Positions 1 through 9,942 of a stretch of DNA of 64,000 nt are shown one piece after another. The first letter of the stretch is position 1, and each line of letters begins with the position of its first letter. Both the position numbers and the translations under genes were made by a program. Origin of the DNA: Rhodothermales bacterium. GTDB taxonomy: Bacteria > Bacteroidota > Rhodothermia > Rhodothermales > Bin80. Location of the stretch: positions 1,304,819-1,368,818 of the forward strand of contig OX638318.1 of assembly GCA_951812585.1 (NCBI GenBank). The letters are read 5' to 3'. Under the pieces are notes generated by a model. That model did no database searches, was not told the DNA's origin, and saw only the letters and a program-made list of their open reading frames with translations.

Positions 1-1277
1 TGCAAACTGTCTACTCGCGCCGGGAATTGTTCGGCCAGGTCAACCTCCTGCGCCGGATCCGTATCCAGGTCATACAGCTCATGCTGGTTGACCAGGCGCC
101 ACCGTCCAGACAGCACCGCCGACTTGCGCCACTTTTCGGGGTAGGGAATGCGCTGCGAATGCACAAAAAGCGTGCGGGCAGGCACGGGGTCGCCGCGAAG
201 CTGCGACGCGAGACTGATGCCATCCAGCGCAACGTCTGCGGGCGGCTCCAATGATGCGAGCGCTGCAACCGTCGGCAGCACATCGATGTGGGCTGTCAGT
301 CCGTCTACATCGCGGCCGCCCGTGAGTCCACCGGCTGGCCAACGCATAAAGAACGGCACGCGGTGTCCACCGTCGTATTCTGAGCCTTTCCCGGCGCGCA
401 TGCCCGCGTTGTATCCGGTCCAGGTGCCGTCCTCGTTGCGCCAGTTGGACCACCCTTCAGCGGAGCCGTTGTCGGTCATAAAGATCAGGATCGTGTTCTC
501 GGCCAGCCCCAGCGAATCCAGCTGCCCGAGCAGGCGGCCCATGTTGTCATCGATGTTGGTGATCATCCCGCTGAACCGGGCCATGGTTTCGCTCATACCC
601 AGGTCGCGGTAGGGCTGTGCATAGCGATCTTCCACAAAGTAGGGGCCATGCGGCGCGTTGGTTGCCAGATAGAGGAAGAAAGGATCCTCCTTATGGCGAT
701 CGATAAAGTCCAGCGCATCGTCAAACCACACATCCGTCACATAGCCCGTGACAGGCTCGAGCACGCCGCTGCGCACATACGTGTCGTCAAAGTAATCGTT
801 GCCGAAGTAGTCCGGCCCCTGGCCCACGCCGCCAGCCGGATGGTAGAACGCCTCAGCAAATCCCTGATCCTGCGGCCGCAGCGGGTAGTTGTCGCCGAGA
901 TGCCACTTGCCCACCATCCCCGTGGCATAGCCCGCCGCGCTGAAGACCTCGGCCAGGGTCACCTCCTCTGGACGCATGAGCGAGCGGCCCATGATGGTGT
1001 GCCACACGCCGGTCCGCGTGGAGTACCGGCCGGTCAGCAGTGCGCTCCGCGTAGGGGAGCAGGTGGGATCCACATGAAAGTCCGTCAGGCGCACGCTTTC
1101 GCTGTACAGCTGGTCCAATGCAGGCGTCTGGATCAGGGGATTGCCATGCGCTCCGATATCTCCGTAGCCCTGATCGTCGGTGATGACCAGGATCACGTTC
1201 GGCGGCACCTCAGTGGAGCGGGTGCAACCCGCACAGAGCACCAGCAGCGCCAGTATGCTACTCTTGTTCAAGCTCAT
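1..1277 (-). CDS. Sulfatase, lipoprotein (3' end outside window)
   Basis: A type I formylglycine sulfatase that should remove sulfate esters from a glycan in the periplasm or at the cell surface. Reading leftwards from ATG at 1275-1277, the first 18 residues form a lipoprotein signal ending LCAGC. The metal pair TDD lies at about 33-35 and the modification motif CSPTR at 73-77, where Cys is converted to formylglycine. The frame stays open to base 1 and ends in the typical C-terminal stretch (HELYDLDTDP), so only the last part is missing. A TTG at 1269-1271 is an alternative start. The ATG lies inside the last codons of the preceding gene (20 bp overlap), so translation is probably coupled. 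Substrate cannot be told from the sequence. Confidence 0.9.
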   Translation of the reverse strand, partial: MSLNKSSILALLVLCAGCTRSTEVPPNVILVITDDQGYGDIGAHGNPLIQTPALDQLYSESVRLTDFHVDPTCSPTRSALLTGRYSTRTGVWHTIMGRSLMRPEEVTLAEVFSAAGYATGMVGKWHLGDNYPLRPQDQGFAEAFYHPAGGVGQGPDYFGNDYFDDTYVRSGVLEPVTGYVTDVWFDDALDFIDRHKEDPFFLYLATNAPHGPYFVEDRYAQPYRDLGMSETMARFSGMITNIDDNMGRLLGQLDSLGLAENTILIFMTDNGSAEGWSNWRNEDGTWTGYNAGMRAGKGSEYDGGHRVPFFMRWPAGGLTGGRDVDGLTAHIDVLPTVAALASLEPPADVALDGISLASQLRGDPVPARTLFVHSQRIPYPEKWRKSAVLSGRWRLVNQHELYDLDTDPAQEVDLAEQFPARVDSL

Positions 1278-4200
1278 CGGCGGTATAGAATCCTGCTTTT
1301 TGCGAAGTCTCTTCGCGCACGGCTGCCACCGCAGAGGGCGCTACAGCGTCCGCGTTGTTGCCAAACGCATTGCGCACATAGGTCAGGACAGCGGCCACCT
1401 CGTCGTCGGACAAGAGATCCTTGAACGGCGTCATGGGCACCTGGCCCGGGTACGTTATGCCGCCCACCTCAACAGGCCCTATCAGCCCGTGGAGTGTAAT
1501 CTTGATCAGCCGGTCTGCTTCGCCGGTCACCCACTCGCTGCCTGCGAGTGGCGGAAAACCCGCCGCGGGCAGGCCGTGTCCGTCCGGGCGATGGCACATG
1601 CCGCAGTTGCCCTCTTCGTTGTACAGCACCTTCCCGGCCTCATAGCGGGTCCGTGCCTCGCCCGCCAGGTCTGTGTCGTCTGGCGCGGGAGGCTGACGCG
1701 CGACGGATTCACCGTTCAGATGCGCCAAAGCGGTCGTGTGGGCGTGGACCATCCAGCGGTCCAGCGGCAGCTGTCCCGCCGCAATCATGGCTGGCATGCC
1801 CTTGTCCGCCTCCAGCCAGGAGGCGGCCACGATGGCTTCCAGGCGCACGCGTCCATGCGCATCCGACGCAGCTTCGGCCAGCAGCGCGGCCTGATCGGAG
1901 ACTTTGTCTCCCACATAGCGCAAGACGCGCACCGCCGCGGCCCGGGCACGAAAGTCTTCTGCCTTCAGCAGCCTGCGAAGCAGCGATGCATCAACCTGAT
2001 CAAGACCCCAGGTGACCCAGAGGGCTTCCAGCAGGTGATGCTCGTAATGCGGCGCAGTCGGGTCCAACGCTTCCGTCCAGCGAGCCAGGGCCGCAAGCAC
2101 CTCGCCTGCCGGACGGCCGCGCAACTCCCTGCGCGTGCGGTAACGCGCACGATACTCAGGCAGCTTGAGGTTCTCCAGCAGCACCGTAATGGGTGCGTCA
2201 TGAATGTGCGGGGGCTCCACCAGCGGCCGCTCAGGGTACGTTATGCGGTACACACGTCCGTGCACATGGTCGCGGAGCGGATCACGCGCATTGTGCTGCA
2301 TGTGGCCGATCAGCACATTGTGCCAGTCGAGGAAGTACAGCGATCCATCGGGCGCAAACTCCATGTCCACTGGACGGAAGTTGCCATCGTTTCCAACAAC
2401 CAGATCCTGCCGGTGCTCGCTATGGAATCCTGTGCCATCGTCCCGCATCATGTGCTGCTTCATGCCCAGGAAGCCGATGGTGTTGTTGATCAGCAAATCG
2501 CCCTGTGTCTCCTCTGGGAAGTGCCTGCTTGACACAAACTCGAGACCAGAGGTGGGCCGCACGCGGTGGGCGTCTTCAATGAGGTTGTAGGACTTGTGCG
2601 TGGCGTTGCCGTAGCGCGGCTTGACCGTGCCCGGCATCATCCAGCGCACATCGGGACCCGAGGTCTCTGCAAAGAACATCTGCCCCCATTCGTCGAAGGC
2701 GATCCCCCACGGGTTGGGAATGGAAAGCTGCGCGGTGCGTTCCAGTTGGCGGCGCTGCGGCGCATAGCGGAAGAAGCCCCCGTTCGTCCCTCGTATCGTG
2801 CCGTAAGAGGTCTCCACGTTGGAGTGCAGGAACACACCCTCGCCCATGTAGATGGCACCCGATGGGTCTGCGCAAAAGGCCCCAATGACGTGATGGGTGT
2901 CGTGGTCGTCAAAGCCGCTGAGAACGATTTCCCTGGAGTCTGCCCGATCATCGCCATCGGTGTCCGATAGCAGCACCAGGTTGGTGCCTTGACTGACATA
3001 CACGCCTTCAGGTGCAAACTCAAAGCCCATAGGCAGGTGCAAGCCATCCGCCCAGGTGGTCTGCTGGTCTGCTTTGCCGTCGCCATCGGTGTCTTCCAGA
3101 ATGATCAGCTTGTCATTCGGGCGTGCGTCTCCTGGACGGTAGTGGGGATAACTGGGAATGACCGCGACCCAGAGACGCCCCTTATTGTCGAACGAGAGCT
3201 GAACCGGGTTGGCCAGATCGCTGAATTCACTTTCTGACGCGAACAGCTCGATCCGGTAGCCCGGTGCCGCATCGAGCGTTGCCAGCGCCTCCGCTCCGTA
3301 CAGGTATCCGATGTTGCCGTTCTTTGGGCTTGGTTCGAAGTTCGTTTCCACAGCAGGCAGCGTCAGGGTGCGCGCGTCGGCTGCAGCCAGATCCATCGTT
3401 GCACCCTGAGCTACCCGCCAGATTGCCGTGTCGCGTATGGCAGTCAATTGTCTGATCTTGGCGAATTCTGCTGGATAGTTGTCCGGGCCAAACGGGTTGA
3501 AGCGCCGCCCGTACGCGTGCACGCCATTGGGAATCTTGAAGTCGTTGTGCCAGAACCAGTTCTTATCCTGGACCGCTGCGTGGATGGCGTCCCGGCGCTC
3601 GGGCACTGGCCCAGCTCCTTCGCCAAACAGCGCACTGGCGAGCAGCTCTGCGAGCAGCGCGTAGCCTTCTGCTGTCAGCTGCGAACCATCAATGGTGAGC
3701 GGTGCATCGGCGCGGCGGTACCACTTGCGCGAAGCCTGGAAGGCATCCACGAAGGGCACATCGTTGCGCTCCGCAACCTGTCGCATCGTCTTGGTGATAG
3801 CGGCCAGGCGACGATTGGTCGCCACTCCATCCGGCACGTTCATCTCCTTGGAGCGGTCCTCAAAGGCTATGGGCGAGACCAGCGCCATGCGCGGCGGAGC
3901 GGCACCGTTGTAGATCTGGGCCTGTGTATGGCGCACCAGGGCCTCCAGCTCCTCTTCGAAGCGGAGCGCATCGCCAAAGGCCGCGCTGAAGCCGAAGAAC
4001 GCGATGATCACATCGGCTTCAAGGTGTGTGAGCCACTGGTCCGGCGTTTGGAAGTGGCCACGGCTTCCGGATGGTGTGGCAAGGTCGGTATAAAAGGAGT
4101 CCGCTCCGGGGAATGTCCAAGGCGACGCGCGCCCGGGATGCGGCCGAAAACCCGGGGTGTTACCGCCATCGCCCATGTTGCGGATTGTCAGCAAGCGGTC

Positions 4201-4383
4201 TGGAAAGCGCGTGTGGAGCTCTGTTTCAAAGTGCCCGTAGTTCATCATGCGCGAGGCAAGGTTGTTGCCAATAAGCACTACGCGATCACCTTTATAGAGC
4301 GGCAGCGGCGTCTGGCCTGCCGGTCCGCACCCTGCTATGAGCAGTATCCCCAGGCAACACAGGCCCACCCTTATCTCATTCAT
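1258..4383 (-). CDS. Lipoprotein with SGNH-like, six-bladed propeller (TIGR02604-type), HEAT-like and cytochrome c domains
   Basis: A large exported haem protein of the type common in Planctomycetes/Verrucomicrobia and some Rhodothermota. With ATG at 4383 the protein has 1041 residues and a lipobox at about residue 19 (LIAGC). An ATG 21 bp upstream would only lengthen the signal region. Domains in order: an SGNH-hydrolase-like region (about 30-260, with IGNN instead of GDS), a propeller of the membrane-bound dehydrogenase type (about 365-760, repeats such as DTDGDGKAD), a helical repeat segment (about 780-910) and a C-terminal cytochrome c with CGMCH near residue 927 and a likely axial Met in PMTPF. 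It is co-transcribed with the following sulfatase. The family suggests periplasmic oxidation of a sugar or alcohol with electrons passed to haem; the actual substrate is unknown. Confidence 0.85.
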   Translation of the reverse strand: MNEIRVGLCCLGILLIAGCGPAGQTPLPLYKGDRVVLIGNNLASRMMNYGHFETELHTRFPDRLLTIRNMGDGGNTPGFRPHPGRASPWTFPGADSFYTDLATPSGSRGHFQTPDQWLTHLEADVIIAFFGFSAAFGDALRFEEELEALVRHTQAQIYNGAAPPRMALVSPIAFEDRSKEMNVPDGVATNRRLAAITKTMRQVAERNDVPFVDAFQASRKWYRRADAPLTIDGSQLTAEGYALLAELLASALFGEGAGPVPERRDAIHAAVQDKNWFWHNDFKIPNGVHAYGRRFNPFGPDNYPAEFAKIRQLTAIRDTAIWRVAQGATMDLAAADARTLTLPAVETNFEPSPKNGNIGYLYGAEALATLDAAPGYRIELFASESEFSDLANPVQLSFDNKGRLWVAVIPSYPHYRPGDARPNDKLIILEDTDGDGKADQQTTWADGLHLPMGFEFAPEGVYVSQGTNLVLLSDTDGDDRADSREIVLSGFDDHDTHHVIGAFCADPSGAIYMGEGVFLHSNVETSYGTIRGTNGGFFRYAPQRRQLERTAQLSIPNPWGIAFDEWGQMFFAETSGPDVRWMMPGTVKPRYGNATHKSYNLIEDAHRVRPTSGLEFVSSRHFPEETQGDLLINNTIGFLGMKQHMMRDDGTGFHSEHRQDLVVGNDGNFRPVDMEFAPDGSLYFLDWHNVLIGHMQHNARDPLRDHVHGRVYRITYPERPLVEPPHIHDAPITVLLENLKLPEYRARYRTRRELRGRPAGEVLAALARWTEALDPTAPHYEHHLLEALWVTWGLDQVDASLLRRLLKAEDFRARAAAVRVLRYVGDKVSDQAALLAEAASDAHGRVRLEAIVAASWLEADKGMPAMIAAGQLPLDRWMVHAHTTALAHLNGESVARQPPAPDDTDLAGEARTRYEAGKVLYNEEGNCGMCHRPDGHGLPAAGFPPLAGSEWVTGEADRLIKITLHGLIGPVEVGGITYPGQVPMTPFKDLLSDDEVAAVLTYVRNAFGNNADAVAPSAVAAVREETSQKAGFYTADELEQE

Positions 4384-4848
4384 ATCCCGAATAATGCGTT
4401 GCACCCCGTGAAGTTAAGACTTTGCGCCTGCCGAACCCCTGCTAAAAGCTCTCCCCAAGCATGGCTTGCGAACGGTTGGCGTCTTGTGATGTGCGTCTGT
4501 CCAGCACCGCTGCCCAACACCGGCGGCCGAAATCCGTGTCCACTGCCTATTTCGATTGCGCAAGTGCGGGCAGCAGCAGGAAGCCGGGCGGCCCAGGCAG
4601 GCCTCCCATCCTTCCGCTGCGCACGCGGTGCGGACGCTCCGCGGAGCAGCAAAACAGGGCAATCGCCTGCCATGGATATTTCGGGAAGCGCTGCATCTGC
4701 CCGCGCAGCCGTGGCTTTAGCTGCGCGGCCCGACCGCATCGCCCATGACCTTCGGCAGCCGCTTTGCCCCCAGGCCGATGCCGCGGCCTTGTTGAGCTTT
4801 GCGTATGCGTTGTACCTTAGGCCAATTGCAGCGTGAAGCGCACCAGCC
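4384..4848. other. Divergent intergenic region between the two sulfatase operons
   Basis: About 465 bp without a convincing gene. Open frames here have no recognisable domain and no ribosome binding site. It must hold the promoters of both divergent operons; a candidate -10 element for the rightward one is listed separately. Confidence 0.6.
4813..4820 (+). promoter_or_regulatory. Candidate promoter -10/-7 element (TACCTTAG)
   Basis: TACCTTAG lies 28 bp before the ATG at 4849, with a TTGTTG 18 bp upstream of it. The octamer matches similar ones upstream of recJ, the ior genes, a glycosyltransferase, the MFS gene and the Fe-S oxidoreductase in this window, which is why it is reported. Confidence 0.4.
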
Positions 4849-6189
4849 ATGAACCACATCAGTCGTCGCTCATTCCTTGGCACACTGGGGGCAGGCACCG
4901 TGGCCATTCATGCGCGGCGCCGCACAGCGCAGCCGAATATCGTGCTCTTTGTGATGGATGATCTGGGCACCGGGGACGCCGGCTGTTATGGCAACCCGGT
5001 GATCAAGACACCGGGGCTGGATCAATTGGCAGCGAACGGCACGCGCTTTACGCATGCCTTCTGCACCACGGCTTCGTGCAGTGCGAGCAGGTCGGTTATG
5101 CTGACCGGGCTGTACAACCATGCCAATGGGCAGTATGGCCACATGCACAGCTTCCACCACTTCGCAACATTTGACCATGTCCGTGCGCTGCCCACGCTCC
5201 TAAGCGCGGCGGGGTACCGCACCTTTCGCACGGGCAAGTACCATGTTGCGCCGGCGCATGTGTACGCCTTTGACGGCCATATCACGGCGGAGGGGGCATC
5301 GCCGGAGGAGCGGGCAACGCAGTGCAGGACCATCATGACTGCCCGGGATGCGCGGCCGTTCTTTCTGTACTTCTGCACGCAGGAGCCCCACCGACCCTTT
5401 TTGCGCGGCGGCAGCGCGCCCGTGGATCCTGCAGACGTGATCGTACCGCCATACTTGCCGGATCTCGATGCCACGCGCCAGGAGCTGGCGCACTACTACA
5501 TGTCTGTGGAACGCGCGGATAAAGGCCTCGTCCGGCTGATTGATCTGCTCAAAGCCACGGCGCATTGGAACAACACCGTAGTGGTGGCGGTGTCTGACAA
5601 CGGCATCGCGTTTCCCGGTGCAAAGACCACGCTGTATGAGCCGGGCATGCGCCTGCCCTGCGTGGTGCGTCGTCCAGAGCTTCTGCCTGGAGTCTGTGAT
5701 GCGATGATCACCTGGGCGGACCTGGTGCCTACGCTGTGCGACATTGCACAAGCCGACTCGCCGGCGGTACACGGTCGAAGCTTCAAGCGTGCCATGGAGG
5801 AACGGACGCCGCCGGGATGGGACGAAGTCTATGCCTCGCATACATTCCACGAAGTGACGATGTACTACCCGATGCGTGTGGTTCGTACGCGGCGTCACAA
5901 GTTGCTGTGGAACCTGGCCCATGGGCTGTCCTATCCATTTGCTTCCGATCTGTTCGCGTCTGCGACATGGCAAGCCGTACGGGCGGAGGGCCACACGCAT
6001 TATGGAAGGCGGCACATAGAAGACTATGTGCACAGACCAATGTTTGAGCTGTACGACTTGGAATCCGACCCGCACGAGGTACACAACCTTGCAGCGGACA
6101 CCGCATTGGCTGATCCGCTTAAGCATAAGCTTCGTGCCTTCCAGGAACGAACCGGCGATCCTTGGATTGTCAAATGGACGTACGAGTAA
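4849..6189 (+). CDS. Sulfatase related to heparan N-sulfatase (sulfamidase), Tat-exported
   Basis: A 446-residue sulfatase. The N-terminus SRRSFLGTLGAG is a Tat signal, so the protein is exported folded. The metal pair is DD at 37-38. The modification motif is C77-S-A-S-R81, i.e. Ala instead of Pro, which the C-x-(P/A)-x-R consensus allows. The stretch after it (LTGLYNHANGQYG, then HSFHHF) resembles the N-sulfoglucosamine sulfohydrolase group, where the same positions read LTGLPQHQNGMYG, so removal of N-sulfate from amino sugars is a reasonable guess. It is followed after 14 bp by a second sulfatase and lies divergent to the cytochrome c/sulfatase pair. The subfamily assignment is from motif memory; sulfatase membership is secure. 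Confidence 0.88.
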   Translation: MNHISRRSFLGTLGAGTVAIHARRRTAQPNIVLFVMDDLGTGDAGCYGNPVIKTPGLDQLAANGTRFTHAFCTTASCSASRSVMLTGLYNHANGQYGHMHSFHHFATFDHVRALPTLLSAAGYRTFRTGKYHVAPAHVYAFDGHITAEGASPEERATQCRTIMTARDARPFFLYFCTQEPHRPFLRGGSAPVDPADVIVPPYLPDLDATRQELAHYYMSVERADKGLVRLIDLLKATAHWNNTVVVAVSDNGIAFPGAKTTLYEPGMRLPCVVRRPELLPGVCDAMITWADLVPTLCDIAQADSPAVHGRSFKRAMEERTPPGWDEVYASHTFHEVTMYYPMRVVRTRRHKLLWNLAHGLSYPFASDLFASATWQAVRAEGHTHYGRRHIEDYVHRPMFELYDLESDPHEVHNLAADTALADPLKHKLRAFQERTGDPWIVKWTYE

Positions 6190-6203
6190 AATGAATTTGA
6201 GCC

Positions 6204-7700
6204 ATGACTAATCGCTTGTGTACGATGCCATTAACCGTCCTTGGCCTTTTCGCGCTGCTTTTTGCGGGATGCGATTCGGGGGGTGAAGTGGTCGATGGCC
6301 CTGCAAACACGCCCAATATCCTGTGGATTGTCGGCGAGAACTTCAAGCTGGACTTCGGCATCTACGGTGCGGCGAATGTACATACGCCGAACCTTGATTC
6401 ACTGGCCCGGAGCGGCATGCGATACACGCGCGTATTTGCCACCTCGCCCGTGTGTGCACCCAGCCGGTCAGCGTTCTTCACAGGGATGTACCAGACTTCT
6501 ACGGACACGCACAACATGCGCTCGCATCGCGATGATGACTTCCGCCTGCCCGAGGGCGTACGGCCGCTCACACACTGGCTCAGCGATGCCGGCTACTTCA
6601 CGGCCAACATCAGCACGATCGCGGACAGCATTGTGGGCACGGGCAAGCTTGACCTGAACTTTGTCAACGAGGGTGCGCTCTACGACACCGAGGACTGGGC
6701 CTTGCTTAAGGACAATCAGCCCTTCTTTGCGCAGATTAATACGCCCGAAGCGGAATACGACATCTATGACCGACAGTCAGCCGAAAAGCCGCGCGTTCCG
6801 TGGGTAGGCGAGGAATGGCACCCGCAGATCGCCACGCCGGAAAACGTGTCGCCGCCCCCGTACTACCCTGATCACGCCATCACACGCGAGGAATGGGCGC
6901 GCTACCTTAACAGCGTGTCCGGCATGGACATGCGCATTGGATGGATCTTGGATCAGCTGCGCGCCGACGGCCTTGCTGACAACACCATCATCGTGTTTTT
7001 TGCCGACAACGGCCGCCTAGAGGCCCGCGGCATCCACTGGGTCTGGGACACCGGGCTGCATGTGCCCATGATTATCTACTACCCGGAAGGTCTGGCTGCA
7101 CCCGCGGGCTATGTAAGCGGCGGCGTAGGCGAAGAGGTCATCAGCCTTTTGGACCTGACGGCCACAACGCTCTGGATGGCGGGCGTGCCACGCCCGGCAG
7201 GGATGCAGAGCTTGCGCTTTCTGGGGGAGGACGCCGATCCGCCGCGGGACTATGCCTTTAGTGCGCGGGACCGCATTGATGAGACGGTGCTGCGTCTGCG
7301 CTCGGTTCGCGGGCCGCGGTTTCATTACATACGCAACATTGTGGGCGGTGAGGGTTTTCCGACGCTGAACCGGTACAAGGAGAAGTGCTTTCTGGTGAAG
7401 CCGCTTATGCGCGAGATGCATGCGCAGGGCACCTTGGAGGGCGCCGCCGCCGCACTGTGGGCACCATTTCCTGCCGAGCAGCTGTACGACACCGAAGCCG
7501 ACCCGCATGAGATCAACGACCTTGCTTCGGATTCCGAGTACCAGATGGTGTTGGAAGAGATGCGTGCGGCGCTGGACACCTGGATGGTGGAGACCGAGGA
7601 TCTCGGCCAGTTTCTCGAGCCGGACTCTATTGTGTCGCCTTTCATCCAGGAGATGCACGACTGGTTCGGCACGCCAGGCTGGCATTCTGCCCAGGAGTAG
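6204..7700 (+). CDS. Sulfatase, lipoprotein
   Basis: A 498-residue sulfatase with a lipoprotein signal (LFAGC, Cys 23), so probably anchored in a membrane on the periplasmic or outer face. The modification motif is C84-A-P-S-R88 followed by SAFFTGMYQTSTDTHNMRSH, a signature of the subfamily that reads DTHNMRS after the active site. The usual Asp-Asp metal pair is replaced by Glu-Asn (GEN, about 44-46). The second metal/substrate block is FADNGRLEARG. It sits 14 bp after the sulfamidase-like gene and is surely in the same operon; the two probably act in sequence on one sulfated glycan. ATG at 6204 was kept; an ATG seven codons later would still give a signal. Confidence 0.87.
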   Translation: MTNRLCTMPLTVLGLFALLFAGCDSGGEVVDGPANTPNILWIVGENFKLDFGIYGAANVHTPNLDSLARSGMRYTRVFATSPVCAPSRSAFFTGMYQTSTDTHNMRSHRDDDFRLPEGVRPLTHWLSDAGYFTANISTIADSIVGTGKLDLNFVNEGALYDTEDWALLKDNQPFFAQINTPEAEYDIYDRQSAEKPRVPWVGEEWHPQIATPENVSPPPYYPDHAITREEWARYLNSVSGMDMRIGWILDQLRADGLADNTIIVFFADNGRLEARGIHWVWDTGLHVPMIIYYPEGLAAPAGYVSGGVGEEVISLLDLTATTLWMAGVPRPAGMQSLRFLGEDADPPRDYAFSARDRIDETVLRLRSVRGPRFHYIRNIVGGEGFPTLNRYKEKCFLVKPLMREMHAQGTLEGAAAALWAPFPAEQLYDTEADPHEINDLASDSEYQMVLEEMRAALDTWMVETEDLGQFLEPDSIVSPFIQEMHDWFGTPGWHSAQE

Positions 7701-8040
7701 CGGCGCCGTCGCAGCGACGCGCGCCAACCCGTTCAGTGCTTATTCCAGGTGCGAACGCGGCCCTGCCCTATGCTGGAGATGTCTGCGCGCCTGAAACGCA
7801 TACAAGCGAAATGCGCAAACCGGTCGCACCGACAGAGCAACCCGACGCGGGCTAAGCGCCTACCCCGCGCCGCATCCGCTGGTCGGCATGCATCCAGAAG
7901 TGCCCAGGATTCTGGGACCCCCTGCCGACCGCTGGATGCACGGTCTTAGGAACGATGGCAGACCCGCGCTACTTGCGCTGAATGTGGCGCACGGGAAACG
8001 CATGGACTGGTATATTGAGGCAGCTGTACTACGAAACGCA
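7701..8040. other. Intergenic region without recognisable gene
   Basis: About 340 bp between the sulfatase and the CBM9-like gene. The frame of the next gene is open back to 7888, but the signal peptide starts at 8041, so this part is taken as untranslated. A TATATTGA at about 8011-8018 could be part of a promoter for the downstream gene. Confidence 0.5.
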
Positions 8041-8871
8041 ATGCATCGACCGGCGCTGCTTGCTGCCCTTGCCCTTCTCTTTTCCTGGTCCGCGACCGGG
8101 CAGGATGCGCCAAGGCCGACGCAGACCGTTAAGCTGCTGGTGCCTTACCTGGAAGCCAAGCCCGTCATCGATGGCGCGCTTGACGAGTGGAAGGATTATG
8201 CATTCAACGATGGCACCTGGGACATGAACCGTATCCGTCACACCTTCTGGTATGACGAAGGCCGCCGCAACCGACTCACGGACCACGGCGAAACGGACCA
8301 TGTGGATGATGACCTCCGTGCCCGGTATTACATAGCCTGGGACGAAACCTACCTGTACTTTGGCGCAGTCGTCCATGACAATGTAAATGATGTCGAGGCG
8401 CTCGGCAACGCCGACCGAGCATGGTACGCGCGAGACAGCATCTGCTTCTTCATGGAAGCGCCGCGGGACGAGGCTCCCGAATTCTTTGGCCAAGGAGACA
8501 ACGCGTTCTGCTTCACCGCCGATGCCACCCTTCCTTCCTACGGAGCCTGGTGGCGTCACGGCTCAGCCGGGGCATCATACCTGGAAGAGCCGATCCCGGA
8601 CGAAGCCGTGGACTATGCACTGGTGTTCGATGACGCGAATTTCGTTCTGGAAGCCCGCGTGGCCATGGCCCCTACGCTGGGAGTGAGCGACCCCCGCTGG
8701 CTGCCACCCCAGATTGGCGACCTGTACGGACTGGAGATTGTCCACTGTGACCCTGATGGCGGGCCCTATGGCGGGCACTTCATGATCTATGGCACAGGAG
8801 ATGACGACGCCACATGGGCACGCATGGTCCTGGTGGGGCCTCAGTCGGCTCTTGAGCGCCGCAGCGAATAA
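8041..8871 (+). CDS. Secreted CBM9-like carbohydrate-binding protein
   Basis: A 276-residue exported protein. The start at 8041 puts a clean signal peptide (MHRPALLAALALLFSWSATGQ) at the N-terminus; the longer frame to 7888 carries a non-signal, non-conserved sequence. The mature part looks like a single CBM9/DOMON-like beta sandwich: it opens with KPVIDGALDEWKDY, then ITWDET-type strands (YYIAWDETYLYFGAVVHDN) and FVLEARVAM. Such domains bind sugars or sit beside glycan-active enzymes. It lies in the same direction as two sulfatases and a DUF1080 gene, which fits a role in glycan recognition. No catalytic motif is visible. Exact ligand is unknown. Confidence 0.78.
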   Translation: MHRPALLAALALLFSWSATGQDAPRPTQTVKLLVPYLEAKPVIDGALDEWKDYAFNDGTWDMNRIRHTFWYDEGRRNRLTDHGETDHVDDDLRARYYIAWDETYLYFGAVVHDNVNDVEALGNADRAWYARDSICFFMEAPRDEAPEFFGQGDNAFCFTADATLPSYGAWWRHGSAGASYLEEPIPDEAVDYALVFDDANFVLEARVAMAPTLGVSDPRWLPPQIGDLYGLEIVHCDPDGGPYGGHFMIYGTGDDDATWARMVLVGPQSALERRSE

Positions 8872-8934
8872 CGGTGCTTTGCCGAAGGTTGCCACAAGTA
8901 GTAGATTCAACTTTCACGCTAACTCTTTCCGCTG

Positions 8935-9942
8935 ATGAAAATGCGAATCCTAGTTCTTTGCGGGCTGATGGCCGCAGCGCTTGTTCTCCCGGCTCAAGCA
9001 CAAAATGAGGCGACGCCATTCATGGGCCGATGGGCGCTGCACCTGCCGGGCGGTGCGGGATGGCTCGAGGTCCACGACCGTAATGGCTTCCTGGACGCTT
9101 CCCTGCTCTGGTACGGCGGCAGCGTGCTGCCAGTGGCGAACGTCAACGTAAGTGGCGGCGTGCTGATGGTGTCCCGTGTGTCGTCTGTCACCCGTAAGAC
9201 CCAGGATGGCACCGAGCGCAGACATACGATCACCAACCGCCTGGAAATAAAACCCAAGGATGGAATGCTGGTGGGCACCGGCTACTTTCCTAGCCGATCC
9301 GGCATCGGACAAAACGTTGTGGAATTCACTGCCACGCGCATTCCGGATCTGCCGCCCGCGCCCGACCTATCTGCCATCGAATATGGCGAAGCCATAGCAC
9401 TGTTCAATGGAGTGGATCTAAGCGGCTGGTCGCTGACCAATCCAGACCAGACGAACGGTTTCGTGGTCGAAGATGGCGTTCTCGTCAACAATCCGGTCCA
9501 GCCGGACAACGGTGCGCACATCCGCTATGGCAACCTGCGAACGAATGCGACCTTTGAAGATTTCAACCTGAAGCTGGATTTCAACATCCCGGCCGGAAGC
9601 AACAGCGGCGTGTATCTGCGCGGCATCTACGAGATTCAGGTATCTGATTCCTACGGCAAGCCGCTCGATTCGCACAATATGGGCGGTCTCTACAGCCGTA
9701 TTGCCCCGAGCACCAACGCCGAAAAGCCTGCCGGCGAGTGGCAGTCCTACGACATTACGCTGTACAAGCGCCATCTCACGGTGGTGCTCAATGACATCAA
9801 GATCATCGACAACCAGCCTGTGCTGGGCGTCACAGGCGGCGCGCTTACCGCTGACGAGTCCAAGCCAGGACCCCTCTACCTTCAAGGCGACCATGGCCGC
9901 GTGTTGTATCGCAACATGGTGCTGACGCCCATCACCAACTAA
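8935..9942 (+). CDS. Secreted DUF1080 protein (3-keto-disaccharide hydrolase family)
   Basis: A 335-residue protein with a Sec signal peptide ending AQA (residue 23). The N-terminal 110 residues form a small beta-rich domain ([18 protein letters not shown]) seen in front of DUF1080 in similar proteins. Residues about 150-332 are the concanavalin-like DUF1080 domain: [35 protein letters not shown] and a C-terminal [15 protein letters not shown]. Some members hydrolyse 3-keto-glycosides formed by Gfo/Idh-type dehydrogenases; others are merely annotated as DUF1080. The gene closes the glycan locus and runs head-on into a truncated sulfatase whose stop codon lies inside its last codons. Confidence 0.85.
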   Translation: MKMRILVLCGLMAAALVLPAQAQNEATPFMGRWALHLPGGAGWLEVHDRNGFLDASLLWYGGSVLPVANVNVSGGVLMVSRVSSVTRKTQDGTERRHTITNRLEIKPKDGMLVGTGYFPSRSGIGQNVVEFTATRIPDLPPAPDLSAIEYGEAIALFNGVDLSGWSLTNPDQTNGFVVEDGVLVNNPVQPDNGAHIRYGNLRTNATFEDFNLKLDFNIPAGSNSGVYLRGIYEIQVSDSYGKPLDSHNMGGLYSRIAPSTNAEKPAGEWQSYDITLYKRHLTVVLNDIKIIDNQPVLGVTGGALTADESKPGPLYLQGDHGRVLYRNMVLTPITN

